A DNA stretch of 64,000 nt from the NCBI RefSeq assembly GCF_024586915.1, contig NZ_JANBVS010000001.1, forward strand, positions 124,001 through 188,000, given 5' to 3'. Shown here piece after piece: positions 51,485 through 59,496 of this stretch. Origin of the DNA: Bradyrhizobium sp. SRS-191 (GTDB lineage Bacteria; Pseudomonadota; Alphaproteobacteria; Rhizobiales; Xanthobacteraceae). Below the pieces are notes generated by a model. That model worked only from the letters and a program-made list of their open reading frames with translations. It was not told where the DNA came from and ran no database searches. Position 1 is the first letter of the stretch. Each line of letters opens with the position of its first letter. The position numbers and the translations under genes are program-made.

Positions 51485-51725
51485 AAAGCCCGTAAGCTTC
51501 GCGCGTTTGCCGGGGATGGGCATTCAGGCCGCGGCAGATGCGCTCGGCCATCTCGGCGCAATCCGTCATCCCGGCCGGCTTGTGCGTGACGCAATTGGTC
51601 GAGAACACGATCACTTCGTAGCACTCGCCCTGGTGCAAAACATAGGCGCACGGGCCTTCCCAGAGGATCTTGGTGTCCTTGAAGCGGGGAACGGGAGGGA
51701 ATGCGCAATCGATCGGCCTGGTCAT
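51483..51725 (-). CDS. Small protein downstream of a structured leader (80 aa)
   Basis: Begins MTRPIDCAFPPVPRFKD; has CAYVLHQGECYEVIVF and a helix DCAEMAERICRGLNAH with four cysteines in all. The transcript would first make the folded RNA at 51754-51893, ending 28 bases before the start codon. Function unknown. Confidence 0.65.
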   Translation of the reverse strand: MTRPIDCAFPPVPRFKDTKILWEGPCAYVLHQGECYEVIVFSTNCVTHKPAGMTDCAEMAERICRGLNAHPRQTREAYGL

Positions 51726-51753
51726 GGGGTTTTGCTCGTCATGGAAACGGAGT

Positions 51754-51893
51754 GAGTGAAGCCCACCGGACCGGTGGAGGCAGCGAAGGGAAACTCCCTT
51801 GCCGGAAACCCTCTGACGTTCCCCCGCGTCGGCCCCTTTGTTTCGAAGGGCAATTCCGACGCGGCCTAGGTGGGTCGCCGGTGGACTTCACTC
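51754..51893 (-). ncRNA. Candidate structured RNA / cis-regulatory leader
   Basis: Terminal arms GAGTGAAGTCCACCGG and CCGGTGGGCTTCACTC (51878-51893 and 51754-51769, leftward strand) form 16 continuous pairs; the one odd position is a G-U wobble on this strand but a C-A mismatch on the other, which favours leftward transcription. Inside are hairpins CCGCGTCGG/CCGACGCGG (9 bp, with CCCTT/AAGGG within) and AAGGGA/TCCCTT (6 bp). A competing hairpin CCACC/GGTGG (51764-51778) shares the 3' arm, as in switches. No known class is recognised. Confidence 0.6.
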
Positions 51894-51902
51894 TATGCAG
51901 AC

Positions 51903-51943
51903 ATAGTAAACCGACGCTTTACGTTAGTAAAGCAATACTTTAC
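51903..51943 (-). promoter_or_regulatory. Leftward promoter and operator-like repeats for the structured RNA
   Basis: On the reverse strand TTTACT (51931-51926), 17 bases, then TACTAT (51908-51903) fits a weak sigma-70 promoter that would start near 51896, almost at the first base of the RNA stem. The -35 side overlaps GCTTTAC-GTTA-GTAAAGC (51916-51933) and a third CTTTACG, suggesting regulator binding. Confidence 0.5.
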
Positions 51944-51985
51944 GAAAAGAGCAGGGATTTTTTCATTTCAGACGTAAATCGTCAC

Positions 51986-52015
51986 TTGACGTTTAGTATA
52001 GTGAGACTATACTAA
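51986..52015 (+). promoter_or_regulatory. higBA promoter with overlapping palindromic operator
   Basis: TTGACG (51986-51991), 16 bases, TATACT (52008-52013). A perfect inverted repeat TTAGTATAG-TGAGA-CTATACTAA (51993-52015) covers the spacer and -10, the expected place for autorepression by the antitoxin. Transcription would begin at about 52020, the A of the toxin ATG. Confidence 0.75.
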
Positions 52016-52019
52016 TTGC

Positions 52020-52298
52020 ATGATCAAGACATATCGACACACCGGGCTGAAAGAGCTATTCGAGGGCGGCAGGACTGCCCGGATCGACGCCAAGTTTCAC
52101 GGCCGCTGCATCGAGGCCCTGGACATTCTCAACCGCGCTCCCGACCTGCGGGCGCTGAACCTGCCGAGCCTGCGGCTGCATCAGCTGAAGCAGTTCAAGC
52201 CGCTGCGCTACTCGATCTGGATCAGCGGCGCTTGGCGGATCACCTTCGAGTGGGATAAAGGAGACGCCTACCGTGTTGACTTCGAGCAATATCATTGA
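52020..52298 (+). CDS. higB: HigB-like toxin, RelE superfamily (92 aa)
   Basis: The sequence KELFEGGRTARIDAKFHGRC, LRLHQLKQFKPLRYSIWISG and WRITFEWDKGDAYRVDFEQYH is typical of HigB ribosome-dependent mRNA interferases. Toxin precedes antitoxin, the usual higBA order. The start codon sits at the predicted transcription start, so the mRNA may be leaderless. Confidence 0.9.
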   Translation: MIKTYRHTGLKELFEGGRTARIDAKFHGRCIEALDILNRAPDLRALNLPSLRLHQLKQFKPLRYSIWISGAWRITFEWDKGDAYRVDFEQYH

Positions 52299-52329
52299 GG
52301 GGGGCCAGCGCGCCCCTTGCGGAGAACCG

Positions 52330-52662
52330 ATGACCGAGCACAAGGCAGGGCCGCGTCGGCGGCCGCCGACGCATCCGGGCGCGATCGTCAAGCGCGAGCT
52401 CGAGGCGCTCGGCCTGTCGGTCTATGCGGCAGCGCCTCTGATCGGGGTGACGCGGATGGCGCTCGGCAATATCGTCGCCGAAAAGTCGGCCGTCTCTCCC
52501 GATATGGCGCTGCGGCTCGGCAAGTTCTTCGACAATGGTCCCGAGATCTGGATGGGGCTGCAGGCCGATGTCGATCTCTGGAACGCGCGCGCCAGGCTGA
52601 AGGACGATCTTGCGAAGATCAAGCCGGCGTCGCGTGGCGCGGCCAACGGCCAGTCGGATTGA
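52330..52662 (+). CDS. higA: HigA-like antitoxin (110 aa)
   Basis: The body HPGAIVKRELEALGLSVYAAAPLIGVTRMALGNIVAEKSAVS is the HigA helix-turn-helix, then DMALRLGKFFDNGPEIWMGLQADVDLW. Start at MTEHKAGPRR (52330), with GGAGAA upstream. It neutralises HigB and represses the operon through the palindrome at 51993-52015. Confidence 0.9.
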   Translation: MTEHKAGPRRRPPTHPGAIVKRELEALGLSVYAAAPLIGVTRMALGNIVAEKSAVSPDMALRLGKFFDNGPEIWMGLQADVDLWNARARLKDDLAKIKPASRGAANGQSD

Positions 52663-52666
52663 GCCG

Positions 52667-52882
52667 CTACTCCAGGTCTTCGGCCATGGCGTCCATCAGC
52701 TTGCGGACGTCGACCATCGTCAGGCGTCCGTCGGAGGGACGCAGATATTCGCGCAGGGCCCGACACTGGCGCGCTGCGATCTCGTCTTTCGGCAATCCCG
52801 GGCCGGCCGCCTTGTAAGCCTCGAGATCAGCCATGAAAGCCTGCGCGATGGCGGTCGGCAGTTCGAGCGGCTTGCGCGCCAT
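52667..52882 (-). CDS. Small phage/island protein (71 aa)
   Basis: Convergent with higA (four bases between stops). Helical: IAQAFMADLEAYKAAGPG, EIAARQCRALREYLRP. Coupled by a one-base overlap to the gene upstream. Function unknown. Confidence 0.6.
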   Translation of the reverse strand: MARKPLELPTAIAQAFMADLEAYKAAGPGLPKDEIAARQCRALREYLRPSDGRLTMVDVRKLMDAMAEDLE

Positions 52883-53109
52883 CAGTGCCTCCGCCGATGG
52901 CGCGCGGCAAGCTCGGCCAGCGCGTCCTCGACGTCCTCAAGCTCGGCCGGATCGATCGCCGGCGTCTCGGCCTCGATCAGTGCGCGGTTGCAGATCGGGC
53001 AGGGATCGCCGGCCGCTCCGCAGCGGCACCCGCGCGGGCCGCTCCAGGGCAGGCTGGTGTGGGCTTCGCAGACGAAGCCGGTGTCGTCGCAACGCAGACA
53101 GGTCGTCAT
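52882..53109 (-). CDS. Cysteine-rich zinc-binding protein (75 aa)
   Basis: Cysteines in TTCLRCDDTGFVC, GCRCGAAGDPCPICN give a DnaJ-type or rubredoxin-like zinc fold. Starts at 53109. Followed by an acidic helix (AELEDVEDALAELAA). Small zinc proteins of this kind are common in rhizobial prophages. Confidence 0.65.
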   Translation of the reverse strand: MTTCLRCDDTGFVCEAHTSLPWSGPRGCRCGAAGDPCPICNRALIEAETPAIDPAELEDVEDALAELAARHRRRH

Positions 53110-53270
53110 AAAGGATCGATTCCGCTGACGCGCTTGGGTTCCGTACCCGCTGACGGCTCGAGGATCTTGGGCGCATCAGCCCCGCCGCTTGGCGGAGCTA
53201 GTCCGCCCGGTCCGGCCGGAAACTAGGTGCCCTTGCAATCGGAGCCGCGGTGCACTAGATTCACCTTGCG

Positions 53271-53280
53271 AGGTTAACCT
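53271..53280. promoter_or_regulatory. Candidate operator upstream of the XRE/ImmA pair
   Basis: The palindrome AGGTTAACCT lies in the 219-base gap 53110-53328 before the XRE gene. A 9-codon frame (53307-53336, MKTWSAFNA) overlaps the gene start and may be a leader. Otherwise I see nothing in this gap. Confidence 0.35.
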
Positions 53281-53328
53281 GGGACACCTCGTGAGAGGAC
53301 ACTAATATGAAAACTTGGAGCGCATTCA

Positions 53329-53688
53329 ATGCTTAACCCGTTCGGAAAAGCGCTGCGCAAGCTGCGAATCGATCGGGGATGGCTTCTCAAGGACATGGCG
53401 CAGGGAATCGGAGTGGCCACCTCGTTCTTGTCAGGTGTTGAGACCGGCCGGAAATCGATTCCGGCAGGACTTGTTGAGAAGATCGCGGGCTGGGCACAGC
53501 TCGCGAGCGACGAGGCGAACAAGCTGCATCAAGCTGCAGCCACGTCTCAACGGGAGTTCAAGATCACCGTGCGGCCGGATTTCTCCGATGGGGATCGCGA
53601 AGCGGCAGCACTTTTGGCTCGTTTTGGCGAATTGCCCCGCGAGAAGCGGGACGAGCTTCACCAACTTCTTAAGAAGAAGTTCCTATGA
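53329..53688 (+). CDS. XRE-family helix-turn-helix protein (119 aa)
   Basis: Residues 5-60 (FGKALRKLRIDRGWLLKDMAQG, TSFLSGVETGRKSIP) form an XRE helix-turn-helix. The C-terminal half is helical (REKRDELHQLLKKKFL). TTGGAG is the ribosome site. Overlaps the ImmA-like gene by four bases; such pairs work as a repressor and its anti-repressor protease, as ImmR/ImmA in ICEBs1, or as toxin-antitoxin-like modules. Confidence 0.85.
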   Translation: MLNPFGKALRKLRIDRGWLLKDMAQGIGVATSFLSGVETGRKSIPAGLVEKIAGWAQLASDEANKLHQAAATSQREFKITVRPDFSDGDREAAALLARFGELPREKRDELHQLLKKKFL

Positions 53689-54221
53689 GCGATATCTACT
53701 ATCAAGCTCCGGCACGATCCGGTGACAACATCGAAAGCTTGGCGGACGCGGTCCGCCAAGCCTTCAATCTAACTCATCAAGACTTCTTTCCGGTCGTCCC
53801 CTTCGTCGAGCTTGGCCTGCAGCATATGCAGCCCGGAATAGAATTCGATATCGTCGAAGGGGATCTTCTGGGCGCGCGGATGGGGGCTGTAAATCCTCTT
53901 ACTGGCGCGTTCATGATTCGCGAGGACGTGTATGAAGGTGCCGTACGGCACGAGCCCAGGCATCGCTTCACGGTGGCGCATGAGGCTGGTCACGCGCTAA
54001 TGCACGTAGGGACACTCAATCGAGTGCCGATCCCGGGCGCAAAGATCCTGACTTACTGCGACCCGGAGTGGCAGGCAAACCGATTTGCTGGCGCATTGCT
54101 CATGCCCCGACACTTGGTGTGGCATGCTCGGACGATCGACGAAATAACAACTCGTTTCGGTGTGAGCCGGGAAGCCGCAAAGGCTCGGATCAAAACGCTG
54201 AAGATTGGCATTTCCATATGA
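53685..54221 (+). CDS. ImmA/IrrE-type metallopeptidase (178 aa)
   Basis: Zinc site HEAGHAL with the downstream glutamate/asparagine region DPEWQANRFAGALLMP, the family signature. A C-terminal helix-turn-helix-like part (TTRFGVSREAAKARIK) follows. It likely cleaves or inactivates the partner XRE protein when triggered. A terminator follows its stop. Confidence 0.88.
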   Translation: MSDIYYQAPARSGDNIESLADAVRQAFNLTHQDFFPVVPFVELGLQHMQPGIEFDIVEGDLLGARMGAVNPLTGAFMIREDVYEGAVRHEPRHRFTVAHEAGHALMHVGTLNRVPIPGAKILTYCDPEWQANRFAGALLMPRHLVWHARTIDEITTRFGVSREAAKARIKTLKIGISI

Positions 54222-54262
54222 AAAGGCCATCTCGCTTGGCAGGGCGGGATGGCCTTTTTTGT
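54222..54262 (+). terminator. Terminator after the ImmA-like gene
   Basis: AAAAGGCCATC (54222-54232) and GATGGCCTTTT (54249-54259) form an 11-bp stem, followed by more T. Overlaps the stop codon region of the gene. Confidence 0.85.
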
Positions 54263-54391
54263 CTTCGAATTGCCGGCGCGGTTCGAAGGTCACGATCGAC
54301 AATTGGATTGGCAGCTTGGTCTTGGCAACCTGAGCTTTACTCGCCTTTCCTCGACGTCGCAACACCCGCCGGAGAAAGGAAGACGCTCCAC

Positions 54392-54532
54392 ATGGCAAAA
54401 TATACGCACCCTAAGCAGCCGCGCAACGTGATCTTTCGACGTTATCGCAAGCTGCCTAACGGCACCGTTCTCGACGCCCACGACTATGGGCTGAAGGCGT
54501 GGCCGATCTACCTCAACGGCAAATCTAGCTAA
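54392..54532 (+). CDS. Small protein (46 aa)
   Basis: MAKYTHPKQPRNVIFRRYRK from ATG 54392, with GGAAG upstream; ends before a hairpin. Codon use and the KLPNGTVLDAHDYGLKAWPI body look natural. Function unknown. Confidence 0.55.
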   Translation: MAKYTHPKQPRNVIFRRYRKLPNGTVLDAHDYGLKAWPIYLNGKSS

Positions 54533-54560
54533 CTGGTGTTAATGCCAGGTTTACCAAGTG

Positions 54561-54590
54561 GTTCCCCGCGGCTGGCCGGTCGCGGGGAAC
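54561..54590. terminator. Perfect hairpin between genes
   Basis: GTTCCCCGCG (54561-54570) and CGCGGGGAAC (54581-54590), 10-bp arms, 10-base loop. Only short T tracts adjoin it, so it may be a weak terminator or an mRNA-protecting structure. Confidence 0.5.
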
Positions 54591-54663
54591 GTAGGTGAGA
54601 TTCTGCTGACGGGCGCATGACGGCGTCCGGATTCCCAGAAGGGGCGTGGCTCTCCGAATTCAC

Positions 54664-55392
54664 TCATGAGGAGGGGTCTTTCAGCGCCCCTTGCGCGACG
54701 ATCTTAAGCGCCTCGCCAGGCAACGGGCGTTGCAGCGCCTTGGCTTCGTCCCAAGGCGCGCGCAGCCAGACATCGTGCTCCTCAGCCGTGTTCAGGACGA
54801 CCGGCATCGCTTTCGGATGGATGGTTGCGACGACGGCGTTTGGCTCAGTAGTAAGAAAGCCATAGAGGTCGCAGGTGACCTCGCCCTCCTTGATCTTGCG
54901 CACGCTGGTCCAGGTGGTCCAGAGGCCGGCGAAGCAGAGCAAGGGGCGGCTGTCGTCAGCAGCGAACCAGACCGGCACCTTCTTGCCGTCGACCGTGTCG
55001 TATTCGCTGAACGAGGTGAACGGCACCAGGCAGCGGTTCGCTGGCGCCAGCCAGCGCTTCCAATGGGCGCTGCCGACGTTGCGGATGTTGGTGGTGCCGC
55101 TGTCGGGCTCGAGGCGCAGCAGCTCCTTGAAGTCGACCGCCTTGCCTTTCTCCTCGAGCTTCTGCGCGCGGCGTTTTGCGGCGTCCATCTGCGCCTTCTG
55201 CGACGACGGCATGCCCCAGCGCGCCATGACGAGCTCGCGGCCGTCGGCGCCGTTGCGCACGATCGGGGCTAACGTGTCGGGAAAGATGCCGGGCAGGGAA
55301 GGCAGGTTGCCGGTGTGGTCGTGGTCGGGCGCGATGCCGAACAGGCGGCGGATCGCGTCGACGTTGCGGGTCATGGAATAGAGGTTGCACAT
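54664..55392 (-). CDS. yedK: SRAP-domain protein, YedK/HMCES family (242 aa)
   Basis: Start at [10 protein letters not shown] (55392): Cys2 is the catalytic residue that forms a thiazolidine link to abasic sites once Met1 is removed. Other signature parts are [37 protein letters not shown] and [10 protein letters not shown] with the catalytic His. It protects abasic sites in single-stranded DNA. The frame extends upstream to 55590 but within the next gene. Confidence 0.92.
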   Translation of the reverse strand: MCNLYSMTRNVDAIRRLFGIAPDHDHTGNLPSLPGIFPDTLAPIVRNGADGRELVMARWGMPSSQKAQMDAAKRRAQKLEEKGKAVDFKELLRLEPDSGTTNIRNVGSAHWKRWLAPANRCLVPFTSFSEYDTVDGKKVPVWFAADDSRPLLCFAGLWTTWTSVRKIKEGEVTCDLYGFLTTEPNAVVATIHPKAMPVVLNTAEEHDVWLRAPWDEAKALQRPLPGEALKIVAQGALKDPSS

Positions 55393-55874
55393 CAGCGCGT
55401 CCGGGCCCGGGGCTCGGGATCCGGCGCGGCGCAGGTCAGCCGGAGGATATGCGCCCGCTGGCGGCCCCATTTGCGGGTTTCGCTGCACGGCTCGCAATAC
55501 AGCGCCGATTCGAGTTTCCAGATCGGTGTCGCCGGCGGCCTGTTGAGGGCGCGCAAGCCGACCAGCGAAATCCGCCGGCAGCGGTTGCACTTGGCCTCAA
55601 GCAGATCGAAGCCGGCATTGAGCGCCATGGCGAGGGTCGGATTGGCTTGCGGTTCGCCCGGCGCCGGCATCGCCGGGCCGCCCGCCCACATGATCGCGTT
55701 CCAGGCCTCGCATTCCAGCCGGTCGGCCTCGCGCAGTTTCTCCTCGGCCGCGCTGCGGACGGCTTGCGACTGCGCAAAATAGCTGTCGTGCAGACCGCGG
55801 GCCTGGCGCAAGCCCTTGGCCTGCGCCTTGCGGTCGCCGCCGGACAGCGGGATCTGGATGACGCGCGGGGACAT
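55392..55874 (-). CDS. Zinc-ribbon protein next to SRAP gene (160 aa)
   Basis: Start at [13 protein letters not shown] (55874). The C-terminal half holds CNRCRRISL and CEPCSETR, a zinc ribbon. A helical N-terminal half ([20 protein letters not shown]). Coupled to yedK by a one-base overlap, so a role in the same repair step is possible. Confidence 0.7.
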   Translation of the reverse strand: MSPRVIQIPLSGGDRKAQAKGLRQARGLHDSYFAQSQAVRSAAEEKLREADRLECEAWNAIMWAGGPAMPAPGEPQANPTLAMALNAGFDLLEAKCNRCRRISLVGLRALNRPPATPIWKLESALYCEPCSETRKWGRQRAHILRLTCAAPDPEPRARTR

Positions 55875-55973
55875 GCCCCATTGATTCCCGAGAACGGCCC
55901 CCAAGGGAAGCCGCTAGGGGTAGGGCCTGCCGGCGCGGCGCACCGCAAGCGCGGCCCGGGCACGCGGACTAGG

Positions 55974-56237
55974 TCAAGCGAGGATCGCCTTGCCGGCCTC
56001 GGTCAGCCGGACATAGGTTCCGCTCTCGTGCAGCCACAGCCAGCCGCGCGCGACCGCCAGGTCGAGGCCGGCCTTGTACTCGGCCGGCGCCGCCTTCAGC
56101 TCCGTCAGCATCGGCCAGTTGATCTTCTCGATGTAGATGCGGTTGTCGTAGACCGGCTCGATGCCGGCGGCGATCCGGACGAGCTCGCGGGCGGCTAGCT
56201 CGGGATCGGCGTAGCGGCTGGGGGAGACGAATTTCAT
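55974..56237 (-). CDS. Small protein, possible winged helix (87 aa)
   Basis: MKFVSPSRYADPELAARELV; the end ARGWLWLHESGTYVRLTEAGKAIL reads as the wing and last helix of a winged-helix fold. Nearest gene to the tRNA boundary. Function unknown. Confidence 0.65.
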   Translation of the reverse strand: MKFVSPSRYADPELAARELVRIAAGIEPVYDNRIYIEKINWPMLTELKAAPAEYKAGLDLAVARGWLWLHESGTYVRLTEAGKAILA

Positions 56238-56364
56238 GGCAGGGGTGATAGTCCGCCGAACGAAGCTTGAACAGAGTTTGCCAACCCGAGCGCTTACATT
56301 GTCAACCCTGGCAGCGGCGTCACCGCCGCTGCGCGTTGAAAGGAGCGTAATATCAAGGGGGAAG

Positions 56365-56440
56365 TGGTGAGCGCGCCGGGACTCGAACCCGGGACCCCAT
56401 GATTAAAAGTCACGTGCTCTACCGGCTGAGCTACGCGCTC
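56365..56440 (-). tRNA. tRNA-Lys, anticodon TTT
   Basis: The reverse strand reads GAGCGCGTAGCTC at the 5' end; the anticodon loop CTTTTAA gives TTT; the T-arm is GGGTTCGAGTCCC-like; the 3' end is GCGCTC-A-CCA with CCA encoded (56365-56367). 76 bases with CCA. Its 3' end faces the prophage, so it is a likely attachment site. Confidence 0.95.
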
Positions 56441-56805
56441 GCTCCCAAGGAAGCGGTGTGACGGCTGGACCGTCACTGTCCGGATCGTCGACAGGATAAC
56501 ATCAGAACGCTTGCGGCGTGGCTGTGGTTCACTGCGGGCTGCGGGAATGGGGGCGACCCCCCTGGCCCGTGGGCCGCATGCTGTCGTGCGGGCTGTGTAG
56601 GGGGTGGGTCCGTTCCGGTCAATAGGGCGGGCGGGTGAAACCACAGGGGGCGTGGGTGGGGTGGACGGGAGTATGTCGCGGCGGCGGGGGCCTCGTGGTT
56701 CGAGACGCGCCGTCGAGGGACGGCGCTCCTCACCACGAGGGTTGGAACCCGGCCATGACGGTGTTGGTGGGGATAGGCGCGCGCAACTGCCGCCCTCCGC
56801 CGTCC
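56441..56805. other. Gene-free stretch with repeat family C
   Basis: No gene is evident in these 365 bases between tRNA-Lys and ndvB. At 56691-56740 lies a nested palindrome: CCTCGTGGT / ACCACGAGG outside and GCGCCGTC / GACGGCGC inside, with the TTCGAGACGC feel of a known bradyrhizobial intergenic repeat. The rest is GC-rich spacer. Confidence 0.6.
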
Positions 56806-59496
56806 TCACACCTTCTCCACCACCTTCGTCGCCGCGGCGCTCAGCGGCGCGGGCTGCATTCCTGGGCCGGCCAGTTCCGGCACCCAGACCGGTCGCAGGC
56901 CGATCAGTTCGGCGGTGCGGACCTTGGCGTGGCGCCAGAAGTCGAAGGAGTTGATGCGGGACATCTCCAGGACGGCGATGGCCACCGCTGAGAGGAACGG
57001 CAGGCTCTCCAGGATCAGGACGGCGGCGAAGATGTAGAGCTCGGTGATCGCCTGATAATTGGTCGTGATCAGGATGGCGGCGCCGATCAGGAGCAGGGCG
57101 CCGATGACGGCCTCCCAGAACGCCTGGAACTCGATCGACATCCGCGACAGGCCGCCCTTGGACGTTCTGGCAAAGGCGAGGTGCTCGGTGATCAGGCCCT
57201 GCGCCACGGCGCGGCTGACCGTCCATTGCACCGACATCGCCGCGATCATCGCGCCCAGCATCTGCCAGGGCCTCACCGCGACGCGCAGGCGGTAGAGGAT
57301 CAGGAAGTGGGCGAGCGAGACCACGAAGGCGGCGATGATCGGGATGGTCAGGATCCTGTCGGGGATGGCGATGCCGGCGAAGGCCACGATCGGAACCCAG
57401 ATCAGGTTCAGGATCGCCACGACCACGCCGAGGCTCTCGGCACCGAGCCAGTTGAGCCAACCGAGCGAGAATTCGCGCTTCTGGTCCGCCGTCAGCCGGC
57501 TGCGGCCGGGCAGGAAGCGCTGCCAGTGCTTCTTGACGATCTGGAAGCCGCCATAGGCCCAGCGATGGCGCTGCTTCTTGAACGCCTCGTAGGTGTCCGG
57601 CAGCAGGCCCGAGCCGTAGCGGGTCGCGGTGTAGTGGGTCTTCCAGCCGAGCTCCTGGATGGCGAGGCCGAGATCGGTGTCCTCGCAGATCGTGTCGCTC
57701 GACCAGCCGCCGGCCATGTCCATCGCGGCGCGGCGGATCAGGCACATCGTGCCGTGCACGATGATCGCGTTCTCCTCGTTGCGCTGGACCATGCCGATGT
57801 CGAAGAAGCCGGCATATTCGCCGTTCATGATGTAGTGCATCAGCGACAAATCCTCGTCGCGATGCTCCTGCGGCGCCTGCACCAGGCCCACGGCGGGGTC
57901 GGCGAAGGCCGGCACGAGGTCGGAGAGCCAGTCCGGCGTCACGACATAGTCGGCGTCGATGATGCCGATGATCTCGGCGTCGGCGGCGGTGCGCTCCATG
58001 GCGATGCGCAGCGCGCCGGCCTTGAAGCCCTTGACCTTCTCGGCGTTGATGAACTTGAAGCGCTCGCCGAGCATGCGGCAGTGATCCTGGATCGGCTGCC
58101 AGAACGCCGGATCGGGCGTGTTGTTGATGATGCAGACGACCTCGTAGTTCGGGTAGTCGAGCCGCGCCAGCGCATCCAGCGTCTGCTTCATCATCTCGAC
58201 CGGCTCGAAATAGGCGGGCACGTGGATCGAGACCTTCGGGCAATAGCCTTGCGGCATCGCGGCACGCTCGCGCGCGACCCTGTCGCGGGTGAGCAGCCGG
58301 CGCGGCTCGCGGCCGAAGGCGATCGCGGCGATCTCCTCGATGCGGGCCATCGCGATCAGGATCAGGGGCACGAGCAGGGTCAGGCCGAGTGTCAGCGCGA
58401 AGGCCGAACCCCAGACGAAATAATGCACGTTCCAATAGGCGAAGACGTTGGAGACCCACGCGCCGACGCCATGCGCCGTGATCGCGAGCACCATCGCCTG
58501 CAGCACCGTCGGCTGGCGCAGCCGCACGATCGGCAGGGACAGCAGAACGCCGACCAGCAGCGCGATGCCCGCGAGCTTCCAGTAGTCCGGGTTCACGATC
58601 GGGCCGGTCCACGAGAACTTGGCCTCGCGCGCGGCGGTGAGCAGGCCCCAATAGGGACCGACGCCGCCCTCGAAATATTTCCAGGGCACGTCGATGCTCT
58701 CGACGATGTTGTAGTCCATGCCGATGGCTTCGGCGCGGGCGACGAAGTTGCGCAGCACCCAGGCCTGCTGGAACGGGCCGGGATCGGAGATGCCGCGATT
58801 GTAGCCCTGGCTGGGCCAGCCGAATTCCGCGATCACGATCCGCTTGCCGGGGAATTTTTCGCGCAGCAGCTGGTAGCGGTCGACGGCCTGGTCGACGGCC
58901 TGGGTGCTGTTGAAGTACTCCCAGTACGGCAGCACGTGCGCGGCGATGTAGTCGACGTTGGAGGTGAGCTGCGGATAGTCGCGCCACAGATTCCAGATCT
59001 CGCCGGTCGTGACCGGAACGGTGACCGACTTCTTGACCCGCTTGATGTAGTCGATCAGTTCGTCCGGCTTGAGCTCGCCGCGGTACAGCGTCTCGTTGCC
59101 GACGACGATGCCGATGACGTTGCTGTTGCGGCGGGCGAGCTTGATCGCGGTCGCGACCTCGTTCTCGTTGCGGATCGCGTCCTTGTCGAGCCAGACGCCG
59201 AGCGTGACCTTCAGTCCGGCCTCGGCCGCCAGCGGCGGCACCTGCTCGAGGCCGCCGGTGGACGAATAGAGCCGGATCGCGCGCGTCATGGTCGCGAGCT
59301 TCTTCATGTCGGCCCGGATGCGTTCCGGCGAGGCGACGGTGTCGACGTCGGGATGGGCGGTGCCTTCGTGCGGATCGTAGGAGACGCTCGGCAGCATGCC
59401 GGTGAAATCGGGCGCGCTCTGCTTGGTTTGCAGGAGGCCCCACAGCGCGGCATGCGCGGCGGCGACGAACAGGATGACGGCTGCGGTCAAGCGCAT
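56806..59496 (-). CDS. ndvB: Cyclic beta-1,3/1,6-glucan synthase, NdvB-like (896 aa)
   Basis: N-terminal GH17-like domain (about 30-300) with the two catalytic glutamates in GNETLYRG (E135) and IAEFGWPS (E224). Membrane helices at about 310-390, then a GT2 glycosyltransferase domain: VSIHVPAYFEP, IIDADYVV (DxD), ICEDTDLG and QRHRWAYGG. More membrane helices close the protein. The B. japonicum NdvB enzyme of about 102 kDa makes cyclic beta-glucans used in osmotic adaptation and nodulation; size and domains match. An overlapping long arginine/proline-rich frame is a shadow. Confidence 0.85.
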   Translation of the reverse strand: MRLTAAVILFVAAAHAALWGLLQTKQSAPDFTGMLPSVSYDPHEGTAHPDVDTVASPERIRADMKKLATMTRAIRLYSSTGGLEQVPPLAAEAGLKVTLGVWLDKDAIRNENEVATAIKLARRNSNVIGIVVGNETLYRGELKPDELIDYIKRVKKSVTVPVTTGEIWNLWRDYPQLTSNVDYIAAHVLPYWEYFNSTQAVDQAVDRYQLLREKFPGKRIVIAEFGWPSQGYNRGISDPGPFQQAWVLRNFVARAEAIGMDYNIVESIDVPWKYFEGGVGPYWGLLTAAREAKFSWTGPIVNPDYWKLAGIALLVGVLLSLPIVRLRQPTVLQAMVLAITAHGVGAWVSNVFAYWNVHYFVWGSAFALTLGLTLLVPLILIAMARIEEIAAIAFGREPRRLLTRDRVARERAAMPQGYCPKVSIHVPAYFEPVEMMKQTLDALARLDYPNYEVVCIINNTPDPAFWQPIQDHCRMLGERFKFINAEKVKGFKAGALRIAMERTAADAEIIGIIDADYVVTPDWLSDLVPAFADPAVGLVQAPQEHRDEDLSLMHYIMNGEYAGFFDIGMVQRNEENAIIVHGTMCLIRRAAMDMAGGWSSDTICEDTDLGLAIQELGWKTHYTATRYGSGLLPDTYEAFKKQRHRWAYGGFQIVKKHWQRFLPGRSRLTADQKREFSLGWLNWLGAESLGVVVAILNLIWVPIVAFAGIAIPDRILTIPIIAAFVVSLAHFLILYRLRVAVRPWQMLGAMIAAMSVQWTVSRAVAQGLITEHLAFARTSKGGLSRMSIEFQAFWEAVIGALLLIGAAILITTNYQAITELYIFAAVLILESLPFLSAVAIAVLEMSRINSFDFWRHAKVRTAELIGLRPVWVPELAGPGMQPAPLSAAATKVVEKV

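Larger units (their letters stand above)
1..56364. mobile_element. Prophage (siphovirus-like, HK97-type head), left end outside the window
   Basis: The gene order is that of a temperate tailed phage: repressor/cro switch, early DNA-metabolism operon, terminase, portal, protease, capsid, connectors, tail tube, tail chaperone with frameshift, tape measure, tail tip, fibres, endolysin, and accessory genes. The right limit is placed at the 3' end of a tRNA-Lys gene, which faces the phage, as expected for integration into a tRNA 3' end. No integrase or excisionase is visible, so the element must continue to the left. The segment from 51.5 to 56.3 kb (toxin-antitoxin, ImmA, SRAP) could be phage accessory DNA or a separate island; no boundary is visible. 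Confidence 0.85.

Noticed and set aside
51754..51893. Retron msr-msd or group II intron remnant
   Set aside because: End arms are inverted as in retrons, but no reverse transcriptase gene lies near and no intron domain V sequence is present.
53307..53336. Nine-codon frame MKTWSAFNA before the XRE gene
   Set aside because: Too short to support as a gene; kept only as a possible leader in the operator entry.
56294..59443. A 1049-codon open frame opposite or alongside ndvB
   Set aside because: It overlaps ndvB on the same strand in another frame, is rich in Arg, Pro and Ala without domain motifs, and ends inside the tRNA region. ndvB has full GH17 and GT2 motifs.
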